Source: Trinickia mobilis
GTDB taxonomy: Bacteria > Pseudomonadota > Gammaproteobacteria > Burkholderiales > Burkholderiaceae
Direction of reading: 5' to 3'
DNA: 64,000 nucleotides
Assembly (NCBI RefSeq): GCF_017315705.1
Contig: NZ_JAFLRF010000021.1
Location: 38,767 to 102,766, forward strand
Part shown: one piece after another, positions 45,477 through 54,587 of the stretch
How the letters are laid out: every line of letters starts with the position of its first letter
Position numbering within the stretch: position 1 is the first letter of the stretch
Made by a program: the position numbers and the translations under genes
Notes under the pieces: model-generated
Databases searched by the model: none
What the model saw: only the letters and a program-made list of their open reading frames with translations
What the model was told of the DNA's origin: nothing

Positions 45477-46244
45477 ATGCCATATCTGGGAATCGGTCTT
45501 CACTTCATTGTGGCGCTGTTCTTTGCCGTACATGCGGTGCGCAGTCGCCAAAACATGTACTGGCTTTTTCTCCTGTTCGTTTTTCCGATGTTTGGCAGCC
45601 TTGTGTATTGCTTCGCGGTTTACCTGCCGAGCCTGCGCCAGTCGCGCGGCGCGCGTGCGGCCACTCGGGCGATCACAAAGCTGGTCGATCCCAATCGCGC
45701 CGTGCGCGAGGCGCGCTCCGATTTCGACCGCGCACCGACCGTAGAACACCGCATGCGTCTCGGCGCAGCTTTATTCGCGGCGGGCAACGCACGCGAAGCG
45801 CTCGAGCACTATCATGCCGCCGCGCACGGCCCTTTCGCCACTGACCCGGCGCTGCTGATGGGTTTGGCGCGGGCTCAGTTCGTTGTCGGCGACCATGCAT
45901 CAGCTGACGTCACCTTGTGCAGTCTGTTTGCTGCCAACCCGCAGGCTCGTCAGCAGCCTGAACCGGCCTTGCTCTACGCACGTACCCAGGGCGCGCTTGG
46001 CGCGTCGGGCACACGTGCCGCATTCGAGCAGGCATTGAGTTGTGCCAGCGATGCGGCGCCCCGTTGTCTTTTCGCCGACTGGCTTGCTGGGCAAGCGGAT
46101 GATGCGGATCGCCAACGGGCCGCTCGTTTGTACGCGGACATCGCTCACGACGCGAAACACTGGCCGCGCCATGCCCGCGAACACAATCGGGAATGGCTGC
46201 AGCGCGCGCAGGCCGCGCTGGCTGCGGAATCTGCGCGTCGATGA
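45477..46244 (+). CDS. Membrane-anchored TPR-like protein
   Basis: A 255-residue protein with two N-terminal hydrophobic helices (GIGLHFIVALFFAVHAV and YWLFLLFVFPMFGSLVYCF) separated by RSRQN. This resembles the PLDc_N membrane domain. The rest is Ala-rich helical repeats (residues ~75-240) of the TPR type. It may organise a membrane complex. ATG at 45477 starts directly before the first helix. Confidence 0.7.
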   Translation: MPYLGIGLHFIVALFFAVHAVRSRQNMYWLFLLFVFPMFGSLVYCFAVYLPSLRQSRGARAATRAITKLVDPNRAVREARSDFDRAPTVEHRMRLGAALFAAGNAREALEHYHAAAHGPFATDPALLMGLARAQFVVGDHASADVTLCSLFAANPQARQQPEPALLYARTQGALGASGTRAAFEQALSCASDAAPRCLFADWLAGQADDADRQRAARLYADIAHDAKHWPRHAREHNREWLQRAQAALAAESARR

Positions 46245-46367
46245 CCGGTCGTCTCGTTCGGAGGCCGTGGTCCCCAGTTTTGGCAATCGTCGCCGGACCC
46301 GCGTCGATTTCGCGATGGCCATACGAATTCAGCGGCCGCAACGGTGAGCCCATGCGGCGAATAGCGT

Positions 46368-46400
46368 CGTTATTCCCCGCATTTTTTGCGGCGAATAACG
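46368..46400. terminator. Hairpin with T-rich loop
   Basis: CGTTATTC-C-CCGC and GCGG-C-GAATAACG form a 13-bp stem with one mismatch around the loop ATTTTTT. It lies 124 bases after the TPR gene and 156 bases before the NYN gene, in a 311-base gap without another gene. It could stop transcription or act as an mRNA 3' end. Confidence 0.5.
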
Positions 46401-46555
46401 AGCCCCGGGCTGACCGAGACCTACGAGCACATGCAACGGCCGCGGGCTACGACATCGCCGCGTAACCGCCCGCCGCATCACAGGCCGCCTCTCACAACCG
46501 GCTATCATGTGCTCACCTCAACCCCGCCGCACCATCCGCCCCAGTTGGAGACCCC

Positions 46556-47812
46556 ATGGCCTCACCCCAAGAGAGCGTCAACATGGCGCTGTTTTGCGAC
46601 TTCGAGAACGTCGCACTCGGCGTGCGCGACGCGAAGTTCGAGAAATTCGACATCAAGCCGGTGCTCGAGCGACTCCTGCTGAAAGGCAGCATTGTCGTCA
46701 AGAAGGCCTACTGCGATTGGGATCGCTACAAGACGTTCAAAGCGGCCATGCACGAAGCCAGTTTCGAACTGATCGAAATCCCGCACGTGCGTCAGTCGGG
46801 GAAGAACTCGGCCGATATCCGCCTCGTCGTCGATGCGCTCGATCTCTGCTATACGAAGTCGCACGTCGATACCTTCGTCATCATCAGCGGCGACTCGGAT
46901 TTTTCACCGCTGGTTTCGAAGCTGCGCGAGAACGCGAAAAAGGTGATCGGCGTGGGCGTGAAGAATTCCACATCCGATCTTCTGGTCGCCAACTGCGATG
47001 AATTCATCTTCTACGATGACCTCGTGCGCGAAGAGCAGCGAGCGATCGCGAAACGCGAGGCTCGTGCGGTAGCCGCCACGGCAAAGCGTTCATCCGACGA
47101 AGACAAGCAGCCAAAGCGCGAATTGGACATACGCAAGGCGGAAGCCATTGCGTTCGCCGTCGAGACCTTCGACGCGCTCGCCTCCGAGCGCGGCGAGGGC
47201 GGCAAGATTTGGGCGTCGGTGCTGAAAAGCGCGATCAAGCGCCGCAAACCGGATTTCAGCGAGTCCTATTACGGTTTCCGCGCGTTCGGCAACCTGCTTG
47301 ACGAGGCGCAATCGCGAGGTTTGCTGGAGGTCGGCCGCGACGACAAATCCGGCGCTTTCGTCTACCGGAGCCATCAGACAGTAGCCGTCGATCTGATGAA
47401 GCAGGCTGAAGTGCCGTCGACGGTGGAAGCGCCCGCGCCCAAAGCCAAATCCGGCAAGGAAAAAGGGCGTCACAAGGAGCGTGCCATCCACCCGCCGCAG
47501 ATTCCCGAGCAGATTCCGTTGCTTGGGGACGCGCAAGCCGTTGAAGAAGCCGCGGTGGACGAAGCGAAGCTGATCGAGCGCAGCGAGCCGCGCGACACGC
47601 AAGAGGAAAAGAAGCCGGCGCGCCAGCGCGGGCGCAAAGCCACGGCAAAAAAAGCAGACGCGCCGGTTGCTGCGACACCGCCCGAGAAGACCGCCGTGGC
47701 GGATTCTTCCGTGGAAGCGCCGGCTGACTCCAAGCCCGCGAAGCCGTCGCGCAAAACGGCCGCACGCGCCCGTCGTCCGCGCAAGACAGCTGCTGCGGGC
47801 GGCGAATCCTGA
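46556..47812 (+). CDS. NYN-domain (LabA/DUF88) putative RNase with OST-HTH/LOTUS domain
   Basis: A 418-residue protein. Residues ~8-155 are a PIN-like NYN nuclease domain with the acidic residues expected for metal binding: FCDFENV near the start, KNSADIRLVVDAL near 83 and VIISGDSDFSPLV near 108. Residues ~190-280 form an OST-HTH (LOTUS) domain, GGKIWASVLKSAIKRRKPDF. The last ~120 residues are a basic Ala/Lys/Pro tail likely to touch nucleic acid. Expected role is RNA cleavage or binding in the cytoplasm. Confidence 0.85.
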   Translation: MASPQESVNMALFCDFENVALGVRDAKFEKFDIKPVLERLLLKGSIVVKKAYCDWDRYKTFKAAMHEASFELIEIPHVRQSGKNSADIRLVVDALDLCYTKSHVDTFVIISGDSDFSPLVSKLRENAKKVIGVGVKNSTSDLLVANCDEFIFYDDLVREEQRAIAKREARAVAATAKRSSDEDKQPKRELDIRKAEAIAFAVETFDALASERGEGGKIWASVLKSAIKRRKPDFSESYYGFRAFGNLLDEAQSRGLLEVGRDDKSGAFVYRSHQTVAVDLMKQAEVPSTVEAPAPKAKSGKEKGRHKERAIHPPQIPEQIPLLGDAQAVEEAAVDEAKLIERSEPRDTQEEKKPARQRGRKATAKKADAPVAATPPEKTAVADSSVEAPADSKPAKPSRKTAARARRPRKTAAAGGES

Positions 47813-48169
47813 CCTGATCGCGTCGCCGACAGCCCGCGCCGGGGCATTGCGCAATGGTCGGTTGATTCTCTATGGGGCGCCCGCTTTGGCCTAGCGTTTG
47901 GCGTTGACACCGAAGTTCGATTGGAGTCCGCTTTCAGGCATGGCCCGCCGGTGTTTGCCGCCGAAAGCGGAATCAACTGGCGCAACGGCGGAGTGGCGTT
48001 GCGCGGAATAAGGCGCCTGCCCAATCGTTTACTCGTCGCGGCGGCGGGCACCCGGGCGGGGGCGGCGCCGGCAACCTTTTGCTCGTACCGCTTCCCGCCT
48101 CGCGCCTTGAGTCTCCGCTTCCCCATTGCGCCCAAGCACCGCCGCCGCATTTCTACAAGGACGGAAATC
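47813..48169. other. Gap without recognisable gene
   Basis: About 357 bases. TTGACA occurs near 47905 but no matching -10 is clear. An open frame in phase with the next gene begins at 47921 but has no ribosome site and no homology. Confidence 0.35.
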
Positions 48170-48529
48170 ATGATCAAGACCTTGCTTTGCATCGCCGCCT
48201 GCGCGATCCCCATCGCCTCATACGCCGAGGCGCCCAAAATGGCGAATGGCATGATGGTCGACGACAGCGGCATGACGCTCTACATGTTCGACAAGGACAC
48301 CGTGCCCGGAAAGAGCGCCTGCACCGGCGGCTGCTCGACGTTGTGGCCCGCAGCCATGGCCGATTCGTATGACAAGGCGAGCGGCGACTGGAGTTTCGTC
48401 CCCACGGCCGACGGCAAGAATCAATGGGCCTACAAGGGGCACCCGCTGTATCGCTTCTCCAAAGACACTCAGCCCGGCCAGATGAACGGCGACGGCTTCA
48501 AGGGCATGTGGCACGCCGTCAAGCCTTGA
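48170..48529 (+). CDS. Secreted COG4315-type repeat protein
   Basis: A 119-residue exported protein with a signal peptide (IAACAIPIASYAEA). The rest is two COG4315-like units of the pattern GMTLYMFDKDTVPGKSACTG with CSTLWPA, then WAYKGHPLYRFSKDTQPG. Such proteins are periplasmic or lipoprotein-like, possibly redox or cell-envelope linked. No Cys lipobox at the cleavage site is seen. An AAGGACGG site precedes ATG at 48170. Confidence 0.8.
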   Translation: MIKTLLCIAACAIPIASYAEAPKMANGMMVDDSGMTLYMFDKDTVPGKSACTGGCSTLWPAAMADSYDKASGDWSFVPTADGKNQWAYKGHPLYRFSKDTQPGQMNGDGFKGMWHAVKP

Positions 48530-48942
48530 AAGCACGCGTAGCGGCAAAAGCGGCGCGCAAGGCGCCGGGTGGCGCACGCTGAGTTACGCGGCGATGAAAT
48601 CGTCGACGTAGTTCAGCGTGCGAAACTCGCGATTTTGACCGATTCATCGGCAAAATAATCGGTCCCCGCCAATATGCAAAACCGTTGCCGAAAGAGAGGT
48701 GTGAATTCGGAAACCATGGCGCTCAAAAGACGAATGTAATACCCATCTCTTCAAATTCGTCCATAAACCAATGCAAGCCGGACCGAGCAATTAACCGGTA
48801 TTTTCTTCTTGCGCCCCCAATCCCCGCATTCGACCAAGAAAATTCTTCCGATTTAACATTTCCTTTTAACGCCCCGATCGCGAAAATCCTTGATTCCTCT
48901 ACATTATCCCGGAGCTAAATCCGGCGGTAAAAAGAGGCGAAT
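48530..48942. other. AT-richer intergenic stretch upstream of a vgrG remnant
   Basis: About 410 bases, clearly richer in A/T than the neighbours (for example TTTAACATTTCCTTTTAACG near 48850). No gene was recognised. It probably held the promoter of the former vgrG gene at 48943; a similar AT-rich leader precedes the intact vgrG at 58427. Confidence 0.45.
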
Positions 48943-49059
48943 ATGGGAGCCCAGGACATAATCCGGACGATTAACGGCGGGCTGATTCAGAGCGAGCGTC
49001 TTCTGAAACTCGATACGCCCCTCGGCGACGACGTCCTGCTGCCGCAACGCCTGATCTGA
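48943..49059 (+). pseudogene. 5' stub of a vgrG gene (type VI secretion)
   Basis: From ATG at 48943, with AAAGAGGCG upstream, 38 codons encode the typical VgrG start IRTINGGLIQSERLLKLDTP with LGDDVLLPQRL, then a stop. The remaining >700 residues are missing. An IS66 transposase end follows within 100 bases, so insertion and deletion removed the gene. Confidence 0.75.
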
Positions 49060-49129
49060 TAACAGGCGCTACTGTCGGCACGTCGGCGCTGAGCCTCCCA
49101 TAACCACAAGGTGACGATACTTTCTGTTA

Positions 49130-49345
49130 GAGAAGCATTTCCATAAGCGCCGCGGCTGGCTCGCCGACACTGTCGATGGTGCAACGGCAGGCGCCAATCT
49201 TTACTCGCTCGTCGAGACCTGCAAGTCGGGCGGTATCGATCCGTACCGTTACCTCAAGTGGTTGTTCGAGCGTCTGCCGTATGCGCAGACCGTCGACGAC
49301 TGCGCCGCACTCCTGCCTTCGAACATGCCGGCTGAGCTGCGCTGA
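49130..49345 (+). mobile_element. C-terminal remnant of an IS66-family transposase (TnpC)
   Basis: The frame ends with GWLADTVDGATAGANLYSLV, then GGIDPYRYLKWLFERLPYAQ and AALLPSNMPAELR before the stop at 49343. This is the conserved C-terminus of IS66 transposases. The first ~430 residues, tnpA and tnpB are absent. It sits directly after the vgrG stub. Confidence 0.8.
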
Positions 49346-49354
49346 TCTCCCGCT

Positions 49355-49924
49355 TTAGCTCGAAGTGCCTAACAGCGCATCCGTAGTCGTGACAATGCAG
49401 TATTCGGAGTCCAGGTTGGCTAGCGACATCGCGTGAATATCCTCGGCACTTCGCAACGTCCCGTTCCAGTCGGTCCGAGCGAAAGTGAAGCAGCCATCGG
49501 CAACGATCCAGGTCTGGAAGCCTAGATTACCGGCCATGCGAACCGTTGTTTCGACAGAATTGTTCGTGATGACGCCTGCTACGACCAACCGATCGTGGTT
49601 CCCCTTGCGAAGGCGGTTTTCCAGATCGGTTCCGATGAATGCACTGTTCGTCTGTTTCGGGATGACGGGCTCACCGGGCATCGGTGCGAACTCTGGCTTG
49701 AATTCATGTCCCGGCTGACCAGGTCGGTAGTGAGACTCTGGGCTAGTGGAGTCGTGCCGAACATGCCACACCGGCCAACCCTGGTTGCGCCATCGGACAA
49801 GCAAACGGGCAAGTTGCCGCTCGGCATGAGGGTTATTTCGTACGCCCCAACTCGGATGGTCGATTGCTCGCTGAAGATCAATCAGCAGGAGTACGGTACC
49901 GGGAGCGGGAAGTGCGGAGCGCAT
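49355..49924 (-). CDS. Isochorismatase-family hydrolase with Ser in place of the catalytic Cys
   Basis: A 189-residue protein with the family fold. The Asp of the triad is in LLLIDLQRAI (near 16) and the Lys in PVIPKQTNSAF (near 90). At the nucleophile position it has GVITNNSVETTVRMAG, where active members have C-V-x-x-T. Some natural subfamilies share the NNSVE form, so this may be a real variant with changed or no hydrolase activity. It is a single gene and the substrate is unknown. Confidence 0.78.
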   Translation of the reverse strand: MRSALPAPGTVLLLIDLQRAIDHPSWGVRNNPHAERQLARLLVRWRNQGWPVWHVRHDSTSPESHYRPGQPGHEFKPEFAPMPGEPVIPKQTNSAFIGTDLENRLRKGNHDRLVVAGVITNNSVETTVRMAGNLGFQTWIVADGCFTFARTDWNGTLRSAEDIHAMSLANLDSEYCIVTTTDALLGTSS

Positions 49925-50216
49925 GAGTGCAGACGGATGAGTTGTTGAATCGACATGACGATGTTTCCTAACCGGTAAATCGCGTCAATGCCGACTTTAC
50001 AGCATGGCGGTCTCCATGTTGACGTGCATGAGCGCCAGAAATATGCGGCTGTCAGCCATCAGTGCAGAAAGGCGTCGTTGAAGGACTGCGTACGTTTAAT
50101 CCGCAGAATTTCCGAGCCATGCGGAATCGCCCGGGAAGACGGACTACGCGAACGCGATCTCACGCGGACAGGACACCTGCTATAAATCGACCTATAGATT
50201 AAGCAGTGTTTCACAC

Positions 50217-50606
50217 ATGAGCACGTTGTTAGCCAACGCTGTACTTGTCCTCCACGCATTACTCGCGCTCTTCATCGTGCTCGCACTTCCCGCGATCTGG
50301 TTCGGCGCAGCCCTAGGCTGGCAATGGGTCCGCGACCGCCGCTTCCGTTTCACGCATCTTTTCGCGATCTGCATAGTCTCGCTGCTGTCGGTGCTCGGCA
50401 TCGCATGCCCGCTGACCGTGCTTGAAGATTGGCTGCGCCACGGCACTATCGGGAGCGAGGGCTTTATCCAACACTGGGTGAGCCGTTTGCTCTACTACGA
50501 TTTGCCGATGTGGGTCTTCACGCTTGCCTATGTCCTCTTCGCTTTGCTGGTGCTGCTGACGTGGCGTCTGATTCCGCCAAGGCGGCGCGAACAATCAATT
50601 CGCTGA
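50217..50606 (+). CDS. DUF2784 membrane protein
   Basis: A 129-residue protein with four hydrophobic helices and the family pattern LVLHALLALFIVLALPAIWF near the start, CPLTVLEDWLR near 61 and the C-terminal helix before RLIPPRRRE. It is an inner-membrane protein of unknown role. Its end overlaps the 3' end of the TPR gene on the other strand by 12 bases. Confidence 0.75.
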   Translation: MSTLLANAVLVLHALLALFIVLALPAIWFGAALGWQWVRDRRFRFTHLFAICIVSLLSVLGIACPLTVLEDWLRHGTIGSEGFIQHWVSRLLYYDLPMWVFTLAYVLFALLVLLTWRLIPPRRREQSIR

Positions 50607-52346
50607 ATTCGCCCCCATCAGCCGCGCCGCCGCGCGCTTCGCGTGCTCCGCTTCGCGCGGTCTTTGCGTCTGGCTATAAAGCCGGCTCAAGTTATCGAGC
50701 GTGCGCGCCTGGTCTTGCCGATAAGCAACAGGATCGGTGCGCGACAACCCCTTATAGAGCCCGAGCGCGTGCCGGTACGCGCCTTCGGCTTCGCGCGGCC
50801 GCTTGGTCCGGCTGAACAGCACGCCGAGATTGTTGAAGGTGCGTGCTTCGTCCGGCTGAAATTCGACCGGATTGCCGCGCGCCAGCGAATGATAGATCTG
50901 CAAGGCATTCATGTAGGCCTGCTGCGCTTCTCGCGGACGGTCTTCGATTCGATAGAGCACGCCGAGATTGCTGAGCGTGCGCGCGAGATCGGGCCGGTAT
51001 TGCGCGGGCGTTTCGCGCGCGAGCTGCCGGCGGATCGTCACCGCCTCGCGATACGCGTGCTCGGCCTCGGGCAAGCGCTGCATGCCGCTATAGAGATTGC
51101 CGAGGTTGTTGAGCGTGCGCGCAAGCGCCGGACGATAAGCAGCGGGATTCTCGCGCACCAGTTGGCGCTGGATGTCGAGCGCCTCGCGATACGCTTGCTC
51201 CGCGTCGCTCGCGCGCTGAGCCGCGTCGTAGAGGATGCCCAGGTCGTTCAGCGTCTTCGCGACATCGGGCCGGTACGCGCTGGGGTCGCGCGCCGCGAGC
51301 GCGCGGTCGAGCTTCAATGCCTCGCCGTACGCGTCCGCTGCATCCTTCAAGTGCTGCGTATCGCGATAGAGGATGCCGAGATTGTCGAAGGTCTCGGCGA
51401 CCGCCGGCCCGTAGGTCGCCGGGTCTGCATGCGCGAGGCTCCAATACGCTTCGAGCGTGTGCAGATAGGCGCCTTCCGCTTGCTCCGGCTCCTTCAAGTC
51501 GACGTAAAGATGGCCAAGCTTGTCGAGCGTGCGCGCGATCTGCGGCTGCCATTCCGCGGAGTTGTCTTCGGCGAGCGATTGCTCGCGCAACAACAGCGCG
51601 CGGAAGACCGTCTCCGAGAGTTCGAACTGCTGCAGCGCGCGAAGCGTATCGCCGTACGCGGCCATGATCTCCGTGTCGTCGGGCTGCAGGACGTAAGCGA
51701 GCTGCAGGTACTTCAGCGCGTTCTGCGGGGCAAAGCGCAGCAGCTCGACTACGGCCGCCTCGTATAAGCGACCGGCGTGCATCTCGCTGGACCCTCGCTT
51801 ATCGGCGAGCAGCGAATCGAGGACGTTCGCGGCGCGTTCGAGGTCGATTTGCTCGATGGCGTCGTCGATCTGCAATTCGCGGGGGTCCGGGCTACGGGTG
51901 ATCGTCGTTCTGCGCAGCAGGTTGCGATAGCGCTCGTCCCAAAGCCGCGCCTCGGCGGCGAGATCCGTTTCCGAATGCAGCCTGCTCATCGCGGCGAGGC
52001 TTTCGATCAAGGGTTCGACATTGTTGAATATGGCATCGGCCGAGCGCTCGTTGCGAATCGCCTGCGCATGCGCAGAAAGCAGCATCGCATTGACGGCCTT
52101 CGCGAGCGATACCCGTTGTGCGCTCGACAGACCGTTGGCAGACGCGATTCGATTCAACGCCGAGACCAGGCGCTTGAGCGTCGCGGCCGGCGCGCCGCAG
52201 TCGGTCTGCGCCTCAAACCCACGCGTGACGCTCGCCTCGGAAAGCGCCGGCGCGCAAGCGATCGTGGGCGCAGCGGCGCGGCATTCGCCACCCGCCCAAG
52301 CGATCGCAGCGCCTGCCAGGACCGACAAAATCACGCGCGTCATCAT
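50595..52346 (-). CDS. Exported TPR-repeat protein
   Basis: About 583 residues from ATG at 52346 (the next codon is also ATG; a TTG at 52373 would add nine residues). An N-terminal signal peptide ends near AGGECRAAAP. The C-terminal ~340 residues contain at least seven TPR-12 units with the recurring LARTLNNLGNLYSGMQRLPEAE and AYREAL pattern at 42-residue spacing. Such arrays serve as protein scaffolds. It is probably periplasmic; no enzyme domain is seen. Confidence 0.82.
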   Translation of the reverse strand: MMTRVILSVLAGAAIAWAGGECRAAAPTIACAPALSEASVTRGFEAQTDCGAPAATLKRLVSALNRIASANGLSSAQRVSLAKAVNAMLLSAHAQAIRNERSADAIFNNVEPLIESLAAMSRLHSETDLAAEARLWDERYRNLLRRTTITRSPDPRELQIDDAIEQIDLERAANVLDSLLADKRGSSEMHAGRLYEAAVVELLRFAPQNALKYLQLAYVLQPDDTEIMAAYGDTLRALQQFELSETVFRALLLREQSLAEDNSAEWQPQIARTLDKLGHLYVDLKEPEQAEGAYLHTLEAYWSLAHADPATYGPAVAETFDNLGILYRDTQHLKDAADAYGEALKLDRALAARDPSAYRPDVAKTLNDLGILYDAAQRASDAEQAYREALDIQRQLVRENPAAYRPALARTLNNLGNLYSGMQRLPEAEHAYREAVTIRRQLARETPAQYRPDLARTLSNLGVLYRIEDRPREAQQAYMNALQIYHSLARGNPVEFQPDEARTFNNLGVLFSRTKRPREAEGAYRHALGLYKGLSRTDPVAYRQDQARTLDNLSRLYSQTQRPREAEHAKRAAARLMGANSAN

Positions 52347-52373
52347 CTCGTCACGCTCGCAGCCTCGCTTCAA

Positions 52374-52699
52374 ACCAAGCTTGGTTGGCGATGCCCCGCT
52401 CGCCGATTCCTTGCGGAAAGAACGTCGTTAGAACACTCTACAGCGTACCGCTTTCCTCAGTCGATACGAAACGCACGCGCCATTCGTATGTTAAGTAACG
52501 AACTTAGCCGCCCGGCGCTTCATTGACCTTTCCTCAGAAGTGACACATATTGATTCGTACAAATACCCTCGCCCGACTGCGCGTTCGATTCGCAATACAA
52601 ATGACGAACGTAAGCACTGCTCTGGATCGAGACCAATTCGAGACCAATAAGGCCACTGGCGCGCGCTCTCGCAGCGCGCCACGAGTGAGGCATCCGGCG
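52374..52699. other. Divergent intergenic region
   Basis: About 326 bases lie between the TPR gene and the zinc-ribbon protein, which are divergent. An open frame in phase with the zinc-ribbon gene starts at 52550 but lacks conserved features. It is likely to hold the two promoters; no clear operator was seen. Confidence 0.35.
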
Positions 52700-53926
52700 A
52701 TGCAGACAGAAGCGGCGTCTCCCACTGCGGTTCCAATGGCATGCAATCATTGTGGCGCAGCGTTGCCCGAGCACGTCGCCGTCTGTCCGCAATGCGGGGC
52801 GAACGTGCTGCTTGAAGTGCTGCCGGCCGCCGAACTGGTGCCGCCTCCGGCGCTGTTGCCTGCGCGCATCTTGCGCCCAAGACCGACGACGATCGATCAA
52901 ACAGGAACGATCCTGACGGCGCCGCCCCGTCTTGCGCCGGGCGATCTGAACGGCGCGAGGCGATGGGGCATGAGCCGCGGCGCCGCGATCCTTTTGTTCG
53001 GTTTTGCGATTGCGTTCGGCACATATGTATCGATTACGCAGCGCGATGTCGCTCTCGTGAAATGGCAAAAGGTCCTGTATCGCAACGAGCCGGGCGCATT
53101 GCCGGCGGGCATCGCCAACAATCTGCCGCCGCCGCCGACGTCGGTGCCGCTCGTGGCTTTGCTGGAACGCGAGATCGAGAAGTCGCGCGCCGAAGACGCG
53201 AAAGACGAGCAAATTGTTCAAAATGAGCTGACCAAAGCAAACGCGGCTGCGGCGAAGAAAGGGGCGGCTGCAACAGCGCCTGCCGCACCCGTTGCGCCAC
53301 CGCATCCTGCGAAGCCGAAAGCCGCTGCCGTGGCGAGCGCTGCGCCGGCCCGCGAGCGCGCGAGCGAACCGCGCAAGACGGAAACCGTCGTGCAAAAGCC
53401 GGCGGACAAACCGATTCAAAAGCCGGCGGAGAAACCCGTCGTGGCGGCGGTCGAAAGAACGGCGGGGCCCGCGGTCGAAAAAACGGAAGCGCCTAAGGCG
53501 CAGCAGCGAGCCACGATTGCAAGCCAACCGGGCGGCGACGCCATCCAGCGTGCCGCGCAGGCCTGCGATAAGCAGGACTCGGCAGGCTGCATACGCCGGC
53601 AACTGGTGCGGACAGAGGGCATCGATCGCGTCGATAAATCTGAACAAAGCGGCGCGATCGAAGCGGGCGGTGCGGAGCCGAAGGCGGCCGCGCGCGAGCG
53701 CCTGACGCGCGAACCCGTTCGCCCCGTTGCGACCGCCATCGCGCCCACTCCGGTCGCTGCCGCTCGCAAAGTCGCGACACCGGATTTAGCGGCATCGGTC
53801 GTGCGCGGATCCGCTGCTGGCCCGGCAGGCGAATCGCCGCAGGCGAAAGCGCCGCTTGCTCCGGTGCAACGCCTCGCGGCGACCGCGGCCACGGAAGACT
53901 TCAACCGCTTGTATCGCGGCCATTAA
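52700..53926 (+). CDS. Membrane protein with N-terminal zinc ribbon and long Ala/Pro/Lys-rich tail
   Basis: About 408 residues from ATG at 52700 (52550 is possible). CNHCG and CPQCG, 11 residues apart near the N-terminus, form a zinc ribbon. A single membrane helix follows at about 95-112 (GAAILLFGFAIAFGTYVSIT). The remaining ~290 residues are low-complexity Ala/Pro/Lys/Glu, likely unstructured and periplasmic. One CDKQDSAGCIRRQLVR-like segment near 290 holds two Cys. Function is unknown. It resembles SPOR-less or TonB-like spanning proteins only in layout. Confidence 0.65.
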   Translation: MQTEAASPTAVPMACNHCGAALPEHVAVCPQCGANVLLEVLPAAELVPPPALLPARILRPRPTTIDQTGTILTAPPRLAPGDLNGARRWGMSRGAAILLFGFAIAFGTYVSITQRDVALVKWQKVLYRNEPGALPAGIANNLPPPPTSVPLVALLEREIEKSRAEDAKDEQIVQNELTKANAAAAKKGAAATAPAAPVAPPHPAKPKAAAVASAAPARERASEPRKTETVVQKPADKPIQKPAEKPVVAAVERTAGPAVEKTEAPKAQQRATIASQPGGDAIQRAAQACDKQDSAGCIRRQLVRTEGIDRVDKSEQSGAIEAGGAEPKAAARERLTREPVRPVATAIAPTPVAAARKVATPDLAASVVRGSAAGPAGESPQAKAPLAPVQRLAATAATEDFNRLYRGH

Positions 53927-53937
53927 TACGAATCGCG

Positions 53938-54417
53938 CTACGACGCCTGCCGCAACGGCACGCAGATATCGGTCAGCAATTCGGAAGGCGGCGTGTTGCG
54001 CGGATTATTCAAATACTCTTCGAACCCCGGCGCATCGGCGGCTTGGCGGCCTGACTGCGGCAGCCATTCGCCGTAGAGCCATTGATAAGCGGCGGCCATG
54101 TCCGCATACGGCCCCTTGTGGCGCAGCACGGCGTACTCGCCGCCGGCGATTTCCGCGCGCGACAGCGGCGCCGCGATCTCGACCGGCACCGCCAGCACCG
54201 CGCCCGCCTTCGAGCGCAGCGCAGCTTCCGCCACTACGCCGGGATCGTCGTAAAAGATGCCGACGGCGTGCTGGACCGAGTCCAGCAGATTGTTCGACGC
54301 CAGCCATCCGAACAGTGTGTCGAACGCCTTGCCGATCTGCATGTACGAGCCGGTGTGATCGATCGTCACCGCCGTCATGGCCGGGATGTTCCGAATTTCC
54401 ACTTCGCGCGTCGCCAT
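53938..54417 (-). CDS. GyrI-like small-molecule-binding (AraC effector-binding) domain protein
   Basis: A 159-residue stand-alone GyrI/SbmC-type domain. It has an early RNIPAMTAVTIDHTGSYMQI and the later GGEYAVLRHKGPYADMAAAY with the conserved YQWLYGEWL. Such proteins bind hydrophobic compounds and sometimes inhibit gyrase or act as hydrolases. GGAGGCGACC precedes the ATG. No DNA-binding domain is attached. Confidence 0.82.
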   Translation of the reverse strand: MATREVEIRNIPAMTAVTIDHTGSYMQIGKAFDTLFGWLASNNLLDSVQHAVGIFYDDPGVVAEAALRSKAGAVLAVPVEIAAPLSRAEIAGGEYAVLRHKGPYADMAAAYQWLYGEWLPQSGRQAADAPGFEEYLNNPRNTPPSELLTDICVPLRQAS

Positions 54418-54587
54418 GGGGTCGCCTCCTGGTTCCTGTGGCCGAAAGCGCCGGTGCCGGCTACTCTTGCCGTTCTAACCGCGCAGCGCCGACGGCATGC
54501 CGAACACGAAGAACCTTATATGACGCACATGAACAATCGCTTTCAGAATGCTTTCGTCGACATCGTTAAGTTTGCCGAATTTCGATA

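Noticed and set aside
50643..51767. A 374-codon plus-strand frame opposite the TPR gene
   Set aside because: It inherits its periodicity from the TPR repeats on the other strand; no family features of its own.
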